This document shows, in pieces, positions 8,662-16,763 of a stretch of 64,000 nucleotides of DNA (position 1 is its first letter; every line of letters starts with the position of its first letter). The stretch comes from Ruminococcaceae bacterium UBA1730. GTDB taxonomy: Bacteria > Bacillota > Clostridia > Oscillospirales > Acutalibacteraceae. The notes under the pieces were generated by a model. The model did not search any database. It worked only from the letters and a program-made list of their open reading frames with translations, and was not told the origin of the DNA. Position numbers and translations under genes: made by a program. The DNA lies in NCBI GenBank assembly GCA_002315935.1, contig DCII01000017.1, positions 11,802 through 75,801 on the forward strand. Direction: 5' to 3'.

Positions 8662-10098
8662 TTATCCGAGACGGCTTGCAACCTTTGCAAAAGCGTCTGC
8701 AATTGTTTTCTGAGTTGCGAGACCCATTGAATTTGTTTCGTGATAATGATTAAGACCGTTCTTATCCTTAACGCCGTTAAGATACGGCTGTGTGGGATTG
8801 AGAATGAAATCATTGGGAGGAACAACATAACCGGTCATATCGTTTGAAACTCCGAAAACAACAATTGACTTGTCCCCTGCTATTTCAGCAAGCGGAGTAG
8901 GATTGATTTCGGGTCCTTTTCCTGTGGGAGCAACATCGGCAGGCATATATGAACCGTAAACAGTTGAAACAAAGTTTTCGCCGGGAAGAAGAAGAATCTT
9001 CTGACCGCCGAAGGACATATATGTCATTTCTGTTTCCATAGCAATATGAGTATCGCTTTCCTCGCAGGGATATGCTTTAAAGCTCATGGTGTGGCGAAGA
9101 GCAAGAAGAGTCAGAACATAGTTTCCGACGGGAAGATAGAACGGCTGCTGAATGAAGCTGATTTCAGGCTTGAGCTCTTCATCGTTTGAAATAGTCTTAA
9201 CACCGTCTGCAAGCATCTTTGCCTGAAGCTTGATACAATTCACTTTGTCGTTTTCATCATAATCGGCAACATCCATAGCTCCGATGGGACCGATACCGAA
9301 AAGAACATCTGCACCGCATTCCTCTTTAATCTGCTCTCTCATGAAATAAGGATATTCGCCGCTGAGCATTCTGTTGTTGCCGCCGAGCGAATTTGCGTGG
9401 CCGCCGAAATTCATTATCCATGTTTCATTGCTTCCGTCAGCGGGAACAAAGCGAAGTCTTGAGAGAACCTCATGCTTATCAATAAATCCTCTTCTTGTTG
9501 AAAGAGAATCGGCAAGATTTACATTGCCTTTGAAAAGCTTACCGCTCTTTCTTGCAAGATAGGCTTCCTCCGCAACCTTAACGCACTTTTCGAAGACCAT
9601 ATTCATATAGTCCCAATCCTTGCCGTCTGAGGGAATATTGACAGCATTGGGTTTGCCCCAGTAGCCGAGAGTATCAATTCCGGAATGGCTGTGGGTTGCA
9701 CTGAAGTTGATGAGCTTACAGCCTTTGATAACCTTTGATTCAAGAATCATTGAACGGATTTTATTGATTTCAATTCTTGTCATGCCGATAACATCGCCGC
9801 CGAGCCAGAGCATACCTTCATCGTTTCCGCAGTCAATCCAGACTGCCGAAACATAAACAGGCGAAAGAATGCCTTCCATCTTATGACCTGAACCGTGACC
9901 TGCAATCCAGTAGGTTTTATCCTTTGTGAGGTCGGGCATGATTTCAGCTCTTGAAAAACCGAGTCTGTATGTATTTCCGCTTAATGTTGTTTTCTTAACA
10001 TCCTTGATTTCGGGAGCCGGACCTGCCTTGCAGACCTTCTTACCGTAGTTTCTTGTGATGGCAATAATGCCCTTCATTGCGAGATCGAGAATATCCAT
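8662..10098 (-). CDS. Neutral ceramidase-like protein (N-terminal domain type), probably altered active site
   Basis: 478 residues from the ATG at 10098, which has an excellent AAGGAGG. The neutral/alkaline ceramidase N-terminal fold is recognisable: YRLGFSRAEIMP, WIAGHGSGHKMEGI, INFSATHSHSGIDTLGYWG and NFGGHANSLGGNNRMLSGEY. The zinc-binding histidines near 136, 138 and 234 are kept. The family nucleophile lies in a GDVSPN motif; the matching place here reads GAMDVAD, with Ala at about 278 where Ser is expected, so ceramide hydrolysis is doubtful. There is no signal peptide, unlike secreted ceramidases. Proteins of this type are annotated in gut Clostridia with unknown substrate. It stands apart from the upstream operon, behind a nested hairpin. 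Confidence 0.72.
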   Translation of the reverse strand: MDILDLAMKGIIAITRNYGKKVCKAGPAPEIKDVKKTTLSGNTYRLGFSRAEIMPDLTKDKTYWIAGHGSGHKMEGILSPVYVSAVWIDCGNDEGMLWLGGDVIGMTRIEINKIRSMILESKVIKGCKLINFSATHSHSGIDTLGYWGKPNAVNIPSDGKDWDYMNMVFEKCVKVAEEAYLARKSGKLFKGNVNLADSLSTRRGFIDKHEVLSRLRFVPADGSNETWIMNFGGHANSLGGNNRMLSGEYPYFMREQIKEECGADVLFGIGPIGAMDVADYDENDKVNCIKLQAKMLADGVKTISNDEELKPEISFIQQPFYLPVGNYVLTLLALRHTMSFKAYPCEESDTHIAMETEMTYMSFGGQKILLLPGENFVSTVYGSYMPADVAPTGKGPEINPTPLAEIAGDKSIVVFGVSNDMTGYVVPPNDFILNPTQPYLNGVKDKNGLNHYHETNSMGLATQKTIADAFAKVASRLG

Positions 10099-10114
10099 TT
10101 TATTTTCCTCCTTA

Positions 10115-10162
10115 GGCAAAAAGGAATCGAACCAAATATGGTTATTACGCCATCTTTTTGCC
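10115..10162 (-). promoter_or_regulatory. Nested inverted repeat in the leader of the ceramidase-like gene
   Basis: Outer arms GGCAAAAAG (10115-10123) and CTTTTTGCC (10154-10162) are perfect, and inside them AACCA/TGGTT surround AATA (10130-10143). The structure ends two bases before the AAGGAGG ribosome-binding site, so it could act on translation start or as a regulator site. I cannot tell which. Confidence 0.5.
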
Positions 10163-10171
10163 AATATTTCT

Positions 10172-10212
10172 TTAAAATTGCTCTGAATACATCAAGTATA
10201 CCTGTGTTTTTC
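10172..10212. repeat. Possible decayed copy of the window's miniature repeat (core part)
   Basis: GAATACATCAAGTATACCTG followed by TGTTTTTCACC resembles the core of the element at 50106-50274 (GAAATACACAAAGTATATCT then GCTGTTTTG and TTTTTCACG). No terminal repeats are left here. Assignment rests on this similarity alone. Confidence 0.4.
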
Positions 10213-10214
10213 AC

Positions 10215-10601
10215 CTAATTATTTCCGAATCTGTAAATATTCTGTGATTCAATGTCAAACGGCGGAAGCATAACCGGCGGAACACCTGCGGCAGTTGTTA
10301 CCGTTGCAACAATTGACTTTGCAAAAGGAAAAAGCTCCTTGAAGGATTCAACATGAATTTTTTCCTTTTCAACATCGCTCTTGAATTCAAAAACACCTCT
10401 GACAATAATATTGATATGGAATTTATCGGGATTTTCCGTATCAAACATATCGGCTGTTATTTCACCGATGCAGACATTATTGTTGGAATATTTTACGCTG
10501 TATCCGTATCTGTTTGTAAACTGAATTTTTGCACCGCCCTCAAGGCTGTTGACAAAATCTATTTTTGCGGCATTGTAGCTTTTTAATGCAACATTGTTCA
10601 T
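10215..10601 (-). CDS. SecB-like chaperone-fold protein
   Basis: 128 residues. The C-terminal stretch ELFPFAKSIVATVTTAAGVP, then PVMLPPFDIES, matches the SecB pattern (LFPYAR..I...V...G.P...L.P.NF), and the earlier beta-strand part (FHINIIVRGVFEFKSD) fits too. SecB proteins hold unfolded preproteins, and relatives occur in toxin-antitoxin-chaperone modules and phages. Most Firmicutes lack classical SecB. Its ATG overlaps the cyclophilin stop by four bases, so the two are translated together, which fits a folding or secretion role. No toxin or antitoxin gene is next to it. Function beyond the fold is inference. Confidence 0.68.
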   Translation of the reverse strand: MNNVALKSYNAAKIDFVNSLEGGAKIQFTNRYGYSVKYSNNNVCIGEITADMFDTENPDKFHINIIVRGVFEFKSDVEKEKIHVESFKELFPFAKSIVATVTTAAGVPPVMLPPFDIESQNIYRFGNN

Positions 10602-11266
10602 CCGATAACCTCCGCTTTTGCAATAACAATCGGAGTTAACGGAGTTGCTTTTTCGCCGCTTGAATTATAGGCTCTTTCAACATTCAGAAAATCATCAACC
10701 GTTTCCATGCCTTCAAAAACATAGCCAAATGCGGCATAACCGCCGTCAAGGAAGGTGCTGTCTTCATAGCATATGAAGAACTGCGAGGTTGCGGAATCAT
10801 TGGGATATGACCTTCTTGCCATTGAAACAACTCCACGCTTATGAGAAATTGTATTCTGCACAAATCCGTTCTGAGCAAATTCGACTTTTATTGTTGCAGA
10901 ATCAGATTCTCCATCTTTCGGCATTCCACCCTGAGCCATAAAGCCGTCAACAACTCTATGGAAATTCGAGCCGTCATAAAATCCGCTTGAAACAAGATTA
11001 ACAAAGTTTTCAACCGTTTCGGGAGCGTACTCGGGATAAAGCTTCATAGAAAAGGTTTTGCCGTTTTCCATTGTGAATTTAACAATAGGATGATTGACCG
11101 AAGGGTCTTCCTGAATGTCGGCATAATAAGCATTTGCAGATGCGGACTGATTTTCGTTATTTACGGCAGTTGAAGAAGCTGTGTTATCCTCGGTTTTGCT
11201 TCCGCAGGCAGAAAAAACAAGAACAAGGCAAAGCAAAAGAGAAGCAATTCTTATCATATTTTTCAT
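10598..11266 (-). CDS. Lipoprotein peptidyl-prolyl cis-trans isomerase (cyclophilin type)
   Basis: 222 residues. The N-terminus is a lipoprotein signal with lipobox LVFSAC (Cys about 21), so the enzyme should sit on the outer face of the membrane. A cyclophilin domain follows: MKLYPEYAPETVENFVNLVS, SNFHRVVDGFMAQGGMP, and SQFFICYEDSTFLDGGYAAFG, holding the usual FHR, QGG and F/Q residues of the active site. It would speed proline isomerisation in exported proteins. It sits between manA (11-base gap) and the SecB-like gene (four-base overlap) as a late gene of the operon that begins at 16643. Confidence 0.93.
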   Translation of the reverse strand: MKNMIRIASLLLCLVLVFSACGSKTEDNTASSTAVNNENQSASANAYYADIQEDPSVNHPIVKFTMENGKTFSMKLYPEYAPETVENFVNLVSSGFYDGSNFHRVVDGFMAQGGMPKDGESDSATIKVEFAQNGFVQNTISHKRGVVSMARRSYPNDSATSQFFICYEDSTFLDGGYAAFGYVFEGMETVDDFLNVERAYNSSGEKATPLTPIVIAKAEVIG

Positions 11267-11277
11267 TTCAATTCACC

Positions 11278-12294
11278 TCAGGCAAAGCATTCAGCAATTT
11301 TGGCAGTTCCTTTGATTATAAACTTATCGGCGGCACTGAACGGAACAAAGAAATAATCGCCTTTTTTGATTTCTCTTTCATAGCCGTCTCCGACTATTTT
11401 TGCTTCTCCGTCAAGAACAACATAAATCGCAACACCCTTGGAAAGTCTGAATTCGCCGTTATTGAGAGTTATAGTTCTTACATTGAAGCTCTCGGTAATG
11501 TTTTTGCCGATAATTGATTCATAAATAAATCCTTCCGCTTTTTCGATAACCTCAGGTTTAAGCGGAGCGGGATACCTCTTGCCTATATCAAAGCATTCAA
11601 GAGCATTTTTTCTTGAAAGCCCGATATACATTTCGTTATCGGAAAGCCTGTAATTTCCGCAAAATCTTTCGGGCTGAATTGTGAAATCAGTCGGTTCCTG
11701 AACCTCAAGAAGAAGGCAACCATATCCGATTGCATGAACCATCTTTGCCGGAATATAAATTACATCGCCGACCTTGACATCAATTGAGCTGAGAAGCTCC
11801 TCCATTGCATTTGAGCCATTGTCGCTTTCGTCAATTGCTTTTTCAAAATCTTCAAGAGTTACTCCGTCTTTAAAGCCATAATAAATCTTTGCTCCGGGAC
11901 GAGTTGCAAGAATAATCCAGCTTTCTTCCTTTCCGTATTTCGAATTGAAATATTTTGCTGAAAAGGCTTTATCCGGATGAGCCTGAACGGGAAGACGGAT
12001 TGCAGAATCGAGAATCTTTGTCAGAATTCCGATGTCCTGCCGGTCACCGAGCATTTCCTTCTTATATTCATTTATGGCATTATTCAGATAAATATCCGTT
12101 CCTTCGATTTTTGAAATTCCTTCATATTCATCAGTGCTTCCCTCGTTGAGAGCATGAACTGTTGAAACAACCCATTCCTCGGGGAAGAATCCATCCTCGG
12201 AATCATCGCCGAAAAATTCGGAAAAAAGCTTTCCACCGGTATAAACTCTTGCAACACGGTTTTTTTCAAAAAATATCGGTCTGTCATAAAACAT
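11278..12294 (-). CDS. manA: Class I mannose-6-phosphate isomerase
   Basis: Converts mannose 6-phosphate and fructose 6-phosphate in the cytoplasm. The 338-residue protein has the cupin zinc-site pattern of ManA: LPVQAHPDKAFSAKYF (Gln and His ligands), GKEESWIILAT (Glu ligand), VGDVIYIPAKMVHAIGYGCL (His ligand) and EVQEPTDFTIQPERF. A second, degenerate cupin forms the C-terminus. It begins two bases after the kinase gene and is cotranscribed with the glycyl radical gene set. It could also process mannose released by the GH38 and GH99-like enzymes encoded at 41-48 kb. An isomerase acting on a related sugar phosphate cannot be excluded. Confidence 0.9.
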   Translation of the reverse strand: MFYDRPIFFEKNRVARVYTGGKLFSEFFGDDSEDGFFPEEWVVSTVHALNEGSTDEYEGISKIEGTDIYLNNAINEYKKEMLGDRQDIGILTKILDSAIRLPVQAHPDKAFSAKYFNSKYGKEESWIILATRPGAKIYYGFKDGVTLEDFEKAIDESDNGSNAMEELLSSIDVKVGDVIYIPAKMVHAIGYGCLLLEVQEPTDFTIQPERFCGNYRLSDNEMYIGLSRKNALECFDIGKRYPAPLKPEVIEKAEGFIYESIIGKNITESFNVRTITLNNGEFRLSKGVAIYVVLDGEAKIVGDGYEREIKKGDYFFVPFSAADKFIIKGTAKIAECFA

Positions 12295-12296
12295 TT

Positions 12297-13589
12297 TTAG
12301 TCACCTCTGTATTTTATAATCGAACAGGCTTCGTCAATGGAACCGAATTCGCCTACAGCAACCGCAGCGGAAAGAGCTGCACCGAATGCGGCTTCCTCCT
12401 CGTAGCAGGGAAGCTTGATTTCAGCCTTGAACATATTTTCAACTATTCTGCAAAGAACGGGATTTTTTCTTATTCCGTTGCCTGAGCAGACAACTGCATT
12501 CTTCGTGACGCCGGAAGCTTTATAAAATCCGAAAAGCTCATCGGCAATGCCTTCGAGAGTTGCAAATGCAAATTCCGCAACATTGAAATTATTTTCGGTT
12601 ATTCCGAAATATCCGCCTTTAACAGCAGGGTCTTTTCTTGTTCCGCAAAATCTGCAATCAGCCTTTATTTCCGATTCGGATTTATTTTCAAGAATCTTAT
12701 CGAGAACGGGATAGAAATTATCAATATCAGCTCCCGAAAGAGAAGCGATTTCTTTACAGAATTTTTCAAACATTGCGAAGGCTCTTCCGCCGCAGAGCGA
12801 ACAGCCTGCACAAAGAAATCTCTTACCGTCAAACGGTCTTAATTCAACTCCCTCAATCTCGGCAAAATCATCAATCAGAAATGAAATCTGCGAACCGGTT
12901 CCGACATTGACAAGAGCATAGTCGGCACATCTGACTGAGCCGATAAAGCTTGCCTGATTATCGCCGAGAGCAACGGCAACGGGAACGCCTCTGTATTCGC
13001 CTGCAACCTTAAACTCTGTTGTAACTTCGGGAAGACGAGCATTATCAATTCTGAATTTATTGTTCTTAACATCAAAAGCTCCGAGACTTGCGGCGTTTGT
13101 TATATGAACAACGGGAGTATCAAGCTCGCAAAGACGCATAACAATCCAATCGGCAATTGTGCAGAGAAATGCTGCATCCTCGGGAATAAGTCCGTTTGCT
13201 TCGTTATACAGGTCGGTGGCAAGTCCGTAACCCGGAAAACATCCGAGATATTCAGCAAAGGTTTTTCCGTCTTTGTATTCCTTTGCACCTCTCTGGTCCT
13301 GCCAGATATAAAGCGGACTCAACGCCTTGCCTGTTTCATTTGTATACAGAATTCCGTGCATCTGACCGGAAAATCCTATTGCAGAAACATCTTCATCAAA
13401 AAGCTCATCAATTATGCCGAAAACAATATCGAATATTGAATCGGCATCCTGAATTCTTTCAAATTCATTATCGGAGGAAATGAAGGAAGCGTTTTTTCGG
13501 GTTAAGCTTCTGAGCATTTCTCCGCTTTCGGTATCGGTTATAACTCCGCATATGCCGGTAGTTCCGATGTCTATTCCTAAAATTTTCAA
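12297..13589 (-). CDS. FGGY carbohydrate kinase, sedoheptulokinase-like
   Basis: 430 residues with the two-domain sugar-kinase fold: GIDIGTTGICGVITD (phosphate-binding loop 1), AIGFSGQMHGILYTN, IWQDQRGAKEY, VAVALGDNQASF and NVGTGSQIS, then VCSGNGIRKNPVLCRIVENM for adenosine. The GQMHG and GDNQAS segments and the DWIVMRLCE...NAASLGAFD stretch are closest, of the FGGY kinases I know, to sedoheptulokinase, but xylulokinase-like activity is possible. It phosphorylates a ketose or polyol with ATP in the cytoplasm. It follows the glycyl radical gene by 12 bases and precedes manA by two, so its product is probably a substrate or product of those enzymes. Confidence 0.85.
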   Translation of the reverse strand: MKILGIDIGTTGICGVITDTESGEMLRSLTRKNASFISSDNEFERIQDADSIFDIVFGIIDELFDEDVSAIGFSGQMHGILYTNETGKALSPLYIWQDQRGAKEYKDGKTFAEYLGCFPGYGLATDLYNEANGLIPEDAAFLCTIADWIVMRLCELDTPVVHITNAASLGAFDVKNNKFRIDNARLPEVTTEFKVAGEYRGVPVAVALGDNQASFIGSVRCADYALVNVGTGSQISFLIDDFAEIEGVELRPFDGKRFLCAGCSLCGGRAFAMFEKFCKEIASLSGADIDNFYPVLDKILENKSESEIKADCRFCGTRKDPAVKGGYFGITENNFNVAEFAFATLEGIADELFGFYKASGVTKNAVVCSGNGIRKNPVLCRIVENMFKAEIKLPCYEEEAAFGAALSAAVAVGEFGSIDEACSIIKYRGD

Positions 13590-13601
13590 TTCATTACCTC
13601 T

Positions 13602-15926
13602 TTAGCAGAATGTTGTTGAAGCCGGGTCAAGTCTTGTGATTATATCCTGCTGAATTGCAGGAGAAAGGTCAAGGAAATTAACGAATGTGCCGTGAATTCT
13701 CATAATGTAAACTCCGCTCGGAGCATATTTCTTTGGATTTGCAAGAACCTTTCGAAGAATTTCTGCTGTTGTGACATTGACATAAAGATAGAAGGGAGAA
13801 ACGCCTTCCTTGAGCGGATTGAAGAAGAGAGGAGCAATAACCTTATCCCTGAATTCAACGCCCTTTTCCTCATAGGATTCACCTCTGAAATATTTCGGGT
13901 CAATGCCGAGATGCGAAGCATAACCGCCGTTGAACTTTTCAAACGGCATTTTCATATTCGAAAGCATACGGAATCCGAGACCGTTTTCTGCACTTCCGTA
14001 AAGCGGGTCAACACCGTAGCCGAGCATATCTCTTGATTTTCTGCCGTCGGGAGTTGCACCGACCCAGTAGCCGTAGAGAAGATGGGTTGAGGGCGAGCTG
14101 AAATCGGGTCTGAAGGGATTTCCGAGATAATTCTTTTGCGAAGCAACTATATCGGAAACCTTTGAAGCAATTTCCCCTGCTTCATTATCAACCTTTTCGA
14201 TATTGTTGCCGAACTTATCGGCAGAAAGAAGGAATGCACGAAGGTCCTCATAGCCTTTGAAATCAGCCTTGAGAGCATCAACAAGCTTATCTGCATCCTC
14301 AGGTCTTTCGGAAAGAAGCTTATCAATTGCGGAGAATGAATCTGCAATAACCGAAACGCCGTGGATAAGACAACCGCTTCCGTTATATTTTGTTCCCTGC
14401 TTATGAATATCTCTTGCATCAATGCCGTTCTCAAGGCATCCCATTATGCAGGAAAGGAAGGGAACTCTCTGGGTTGAAAGAGCTTCGGAAGCACCGTTTG
14501 CACATTTGCACATTGCTTCAACAAACTTTTCAACATTCTTATAGAATACTTCTCTGATATTTTCAAGACTTGCCTTTTCACACTCAACAAGCTTTTCGCC
14601 TGTGATAGTGGAAACACCGCCCGTTAAAGTCATTTCAAGAATCTTGGGAAGATTCAGCCAACTATTGGTTGTGTTGCCTGTATCCTTGCCCATAATAAGA
14701 GGCTCCTGACATCCTGCAATTGAAATATCGGCAAGGTCTTCCTTGTCAACTCCCTTTGAACCGAGAACCTCGAAAAGAGAATCATCATTGAAGAATGAGG
14801 GAGTAAGCACTCCGGGGCTGAAAAGAAATCTGCCCATTTCCTCATATAACTTTGCAGGGGTATTCTTATGAAGCTTAACGGAAAGAATAGGCTGAGGAAG
14901 ATTCATGTCATAATAGGCATCCATGAGAGCATAGGTTGAAGGATTGGTTAAATCGTTGCCGTCAGCATCTCTGCCGCTGATTATGATATTCTGCGAAATT
15001 GCCCAGCTTCTGTCCGCAACATTGAAATAAACAAGAAAATGCTTGAAATATGCGGCTTCGGTTTCTCTGTCCATTCCGTTTCTGTACGGTTCAAAAATTC
15101 TGTCAGCATTGCCGACTGAAAAAGCAAAGGGATTCGGAGTCTGTTCAAGGCACATAACCTGCCAGAGAAGCTGGAATGCCTGAATAGCTTCCTCAAGATT
15201 TTCGCATCCGTTTTCGGGAACCTTACGGAGATTCTTAACCATCTGCTCAAGCTGAAGCTTTCTTTCTGCCGAAGCTGTTTTCATCTGTTCTTCGGCAATA
15301 TCGGCATATCTGTTTGCAAGAATAATTACGCTGTCGAGAACAATTCTGAATGCTTCGAAGCCCTTGCCTTCCTTTCCTTCGATTTTTGAAATCATATTTT
15401 TAACGCCGTATTTGATTGCATATCTCATATCGGGAATGAGATGACCCGTTACCTGCTCGAAGAAGAAAATAACCTCTTTTGTGTAGCATTCGGCAGGACC
15501 GTATACCTTGCCGAGCTTTGTTGCATATTCGGATTTGCCGAATTCCGCTCTCGCACTGTCAATTCTTTCCTGCGTGAATTCTTCGTTTGCATCAATGTCG
15601 CCGAAAACAGCCGTTGGGTCGCAATAACCGCTGAATTCTTCAACCTTGAAGGTGGGATTTATAAGTGCATAGCTTCTTGCAAAGCCGTCATCCTGCGTAC
15701 CTGCAAAAAGCTGATAATCGCTGATTGAAAGAGGAATTGTTCTGATTATTTCTCTCAAAATGAGAGCTTTTTTAACCTCTTCATTTTCGTTTGCGTATGT
15801 TTTTTCAAGCTCAAGCTCTTTTTCTTTCGCAATGAACCATCCGTCAAGCCTGTTGCCTGCTCTCTTTTCTTTGAAAAGTGCCTTTGCCATTTCGGTAATC
15901 TTCGATGCGTTAAGTAACTTATCCAT
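13602..15926 (-). CDS. Glycyl radical enzyme of unknown substrate (pyruvate formate-lyase superfamily)
   Basis: 774 residues with the ten-stranded barrel family features. The thiyl-radical cysteine is in IAGCQEPLIMG (Cys406, Glu408), the GCxE pattern of dehydratase/lyase type enzymes and not the double Cys of pyruvate formate-lyase. The glycyl radical loop near the C-terminus reads YIMRIHGTFVNFLDL, with Gly746; most relatives have an aromatic residue after this Gly, while here it is Thr. The pattern after it (AIQQDIITR) is normal for the family. It needs the activase encoded 12 bases upstream. Neighbouring kinase and sugar-phosphate isomerase suggest a phosphosugar or polyol substrate, by inference only. 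Strictly anaerobic. Confidence 0.88.
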   Translation of the reverse strand: MDKLLNASKITEMAKALFKEKRAGNRLDGWFIAKEKELELEKTYANENEEVKKALILREIIRTIPLSISDYQLFAGTQDDGFARSYALINPTFKVEEFSGYCDPTAVFGDIDANEEFTQERIDSARAEFGKSEYATKLGKVYGPAECYTKEVIFFFEQVTGHLIPDMRYAIKYGVKNMISKIEGKEGKGFEAFRIVLDSVIILANRYADIAEEQMKTASAERKLQLEQMVKNLRKVPENGCENLEEAIQAFQLLWQVMCLEQTPNPFAFSVGNADRIFEPYRNGMDRETEAAYFKHFLVYFNVADRSWAISQNIIISGRDADGNDLTNPSTYALMDAYYDMNLPQPILSVKLHKNTPAKLYEEMGRFLFSPGVLTPSFFNDDSLFEVLGSKGVDKEDLADISIAGCQEPLIMGKDTGNTTNSWLNLPKILEMTLTGGVSTITGEKLVECEKASLENIREVFYKNVEKFVEAMCKCANGASEALSTQRVPFLSCIMGCLENGIDARDIHKQGTKYNGSGCLIHGVSVIADSFSAIDKLLSERPEDADKLVDALKADFKGYEDLRAFLLSADKFGNNIEKVDNEAGEIASKVSDIVASQKNYLGNPFRPDFSSPSTHLLYGYWVGATPDGRKSRDMLGYGVDPLYGSAENGLGFRMLSNMKMPFEKFNGGYASHLGIDPKYFRGESYEEKGVEFRDKVIAPLFFNPLKEGVSPFYLYVNVTTAEILRKVLANPKKYAPSGVYIMRIHGTFVNFLDLSPAIQQDIITRLDPASTTFC

Positions 15927-15938
15927 TTCGTTCTCTCC

Positions 15939-16643
15939 TTATGAAGTAACGGTTTTAAAGCCGTAATTTCTGAATACTTCGGTAAACTCTCTGATTTTTT
16001 CAGGCGAAACAAACCCGTTTTCAATCTGATATTTACCCTTCCATTTATCTTTTCCGAATTCATGATAAGCAAGAAATTCAAAATCAGCGTTTGAACAATC
16101 AAACCTTGAAAAAAACTCCGCAAATCCTTGAGGATTATCGTTAATTCCGTTGATAACGGGAATTCTGATATGAATTTCTCTGCCCGAATTCAGAAAATAT
16201 GCAATGTTCTTCTTTGTAATTTCGTTTGGGGAGCCGGTCCATTTTATGTGAATTTCTCCATCATAATGCTTCAAATCAATAATCAGAAAATCAACATATT
16301 GTGAAATCTCGGGAAGCTTTTCGGATGAACCGTTTGTTTCAATGCAGGTGTTTATTGAATTTTCTTTAAGCTTCTTCAGAAGAATAATAAGCTCGTTCGA
16401 CTGTAGGGTACATTCGCCGCCGGTAAAGGTCACTCCCCCTCCGTCAAAAAACATCATCCTGCTTCGCATTATCTCATTAAACAGTTCATCAACCGAATAT
16501 TCCTTTGCTTTTGAATTCTGCTTTGGAATAGAATCTGCATTTGAACACCATTTGCAGGCAAAATTACAGCCCTGAAGATGATAAACAAGCCTGTTGCCGG
16601 GACCATCCTGCGAATAATTGAAGCCTTTCTGAAGAATCAACAA
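15939..16643 (-). CDS. Glycyl radical enzyme activase (radical SAM)
   Basis: 234 residues. The iron-sulfur motif is GCNFACKWCSN (Cys-x3-Cys-x2-Cys) near residue 26, followed by GGGVTFTGGECTLQ, the glycyl-activase form of the AdoMet-binding GGE motif, and IDLKHYDGEIH. It cuts AdoMet and abstracts hydrogen from the partner glycine. It lacks the ferredoxin-like insert with extra cysteine clusters that many activases of GCxE-type enzymes carry, so it is built like PflA. The start is one of two adjacent TTG codons (16643 or 16640) behind GGTGAT. It is the first gene of the operon and has its own consensus promoter. Confidence 0.93.
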   Translation of the reverse strand: MLILQKGFNYSQDGPGNRLVYHLQGCNFACKWCSNADSIPKQNSKAKEYSVDELFNEIMRSRMMFFDGGGVTFTGGECTLQSNELIILLKKLKENSINTCIETNGSSEKLPEISQYVDFLIIDLKHYDGEIHIKWTGSPNEITKKNIAYFLNSGREIHIRIPVINGINDNPQGFAEFFSRFDCSNADFEFLAYHEFGKDKWKGKYQIENGFVSPEKIREFTEVFRNYGFKTVTS

Positions 16644-16674
16644 AACATAATCACCCGATTTTATTATTTATTTT

Positions 16675-16703
16675 ATAATAATGTTTTTGCAGATAAATGT
16701 CAA
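16675..16703 (-). promoter_or_regulatory. Sigma-A promoter of the glycyl radical operon
   Basis: On the minus strand, -35 TTGACA (16703-16698) and -10 TATTAT (16680-16675) are 17 bases apart. It is back to back with the biotin ligase promoter; the two -35 boxes are separated by 15 bases, so a regulator there could control both. Confidence 0.82.
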
Positions 16704-16718
16704 TATCTAACAAAATTA

Positions 16719-16747
16719 TTGACAAGAAATTTTTAATACAATATAAT
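16719..16747 (+). promoter_or_regulatory. Consensus sigma-A promoter of biotin ligase gene, almost no leader
   Basis: -35 TTGACA (16719-16724), -10 TATAAT (16742-16747), 17-base spacer. The expected transcription start, about 16754, lies at or within ten bases of the first possible start codons, so the mRNA has almost no untranslated leader. Confidence 0.85.
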
Positions 16748-16763
16748 ATCCTCGGTGATAAAA

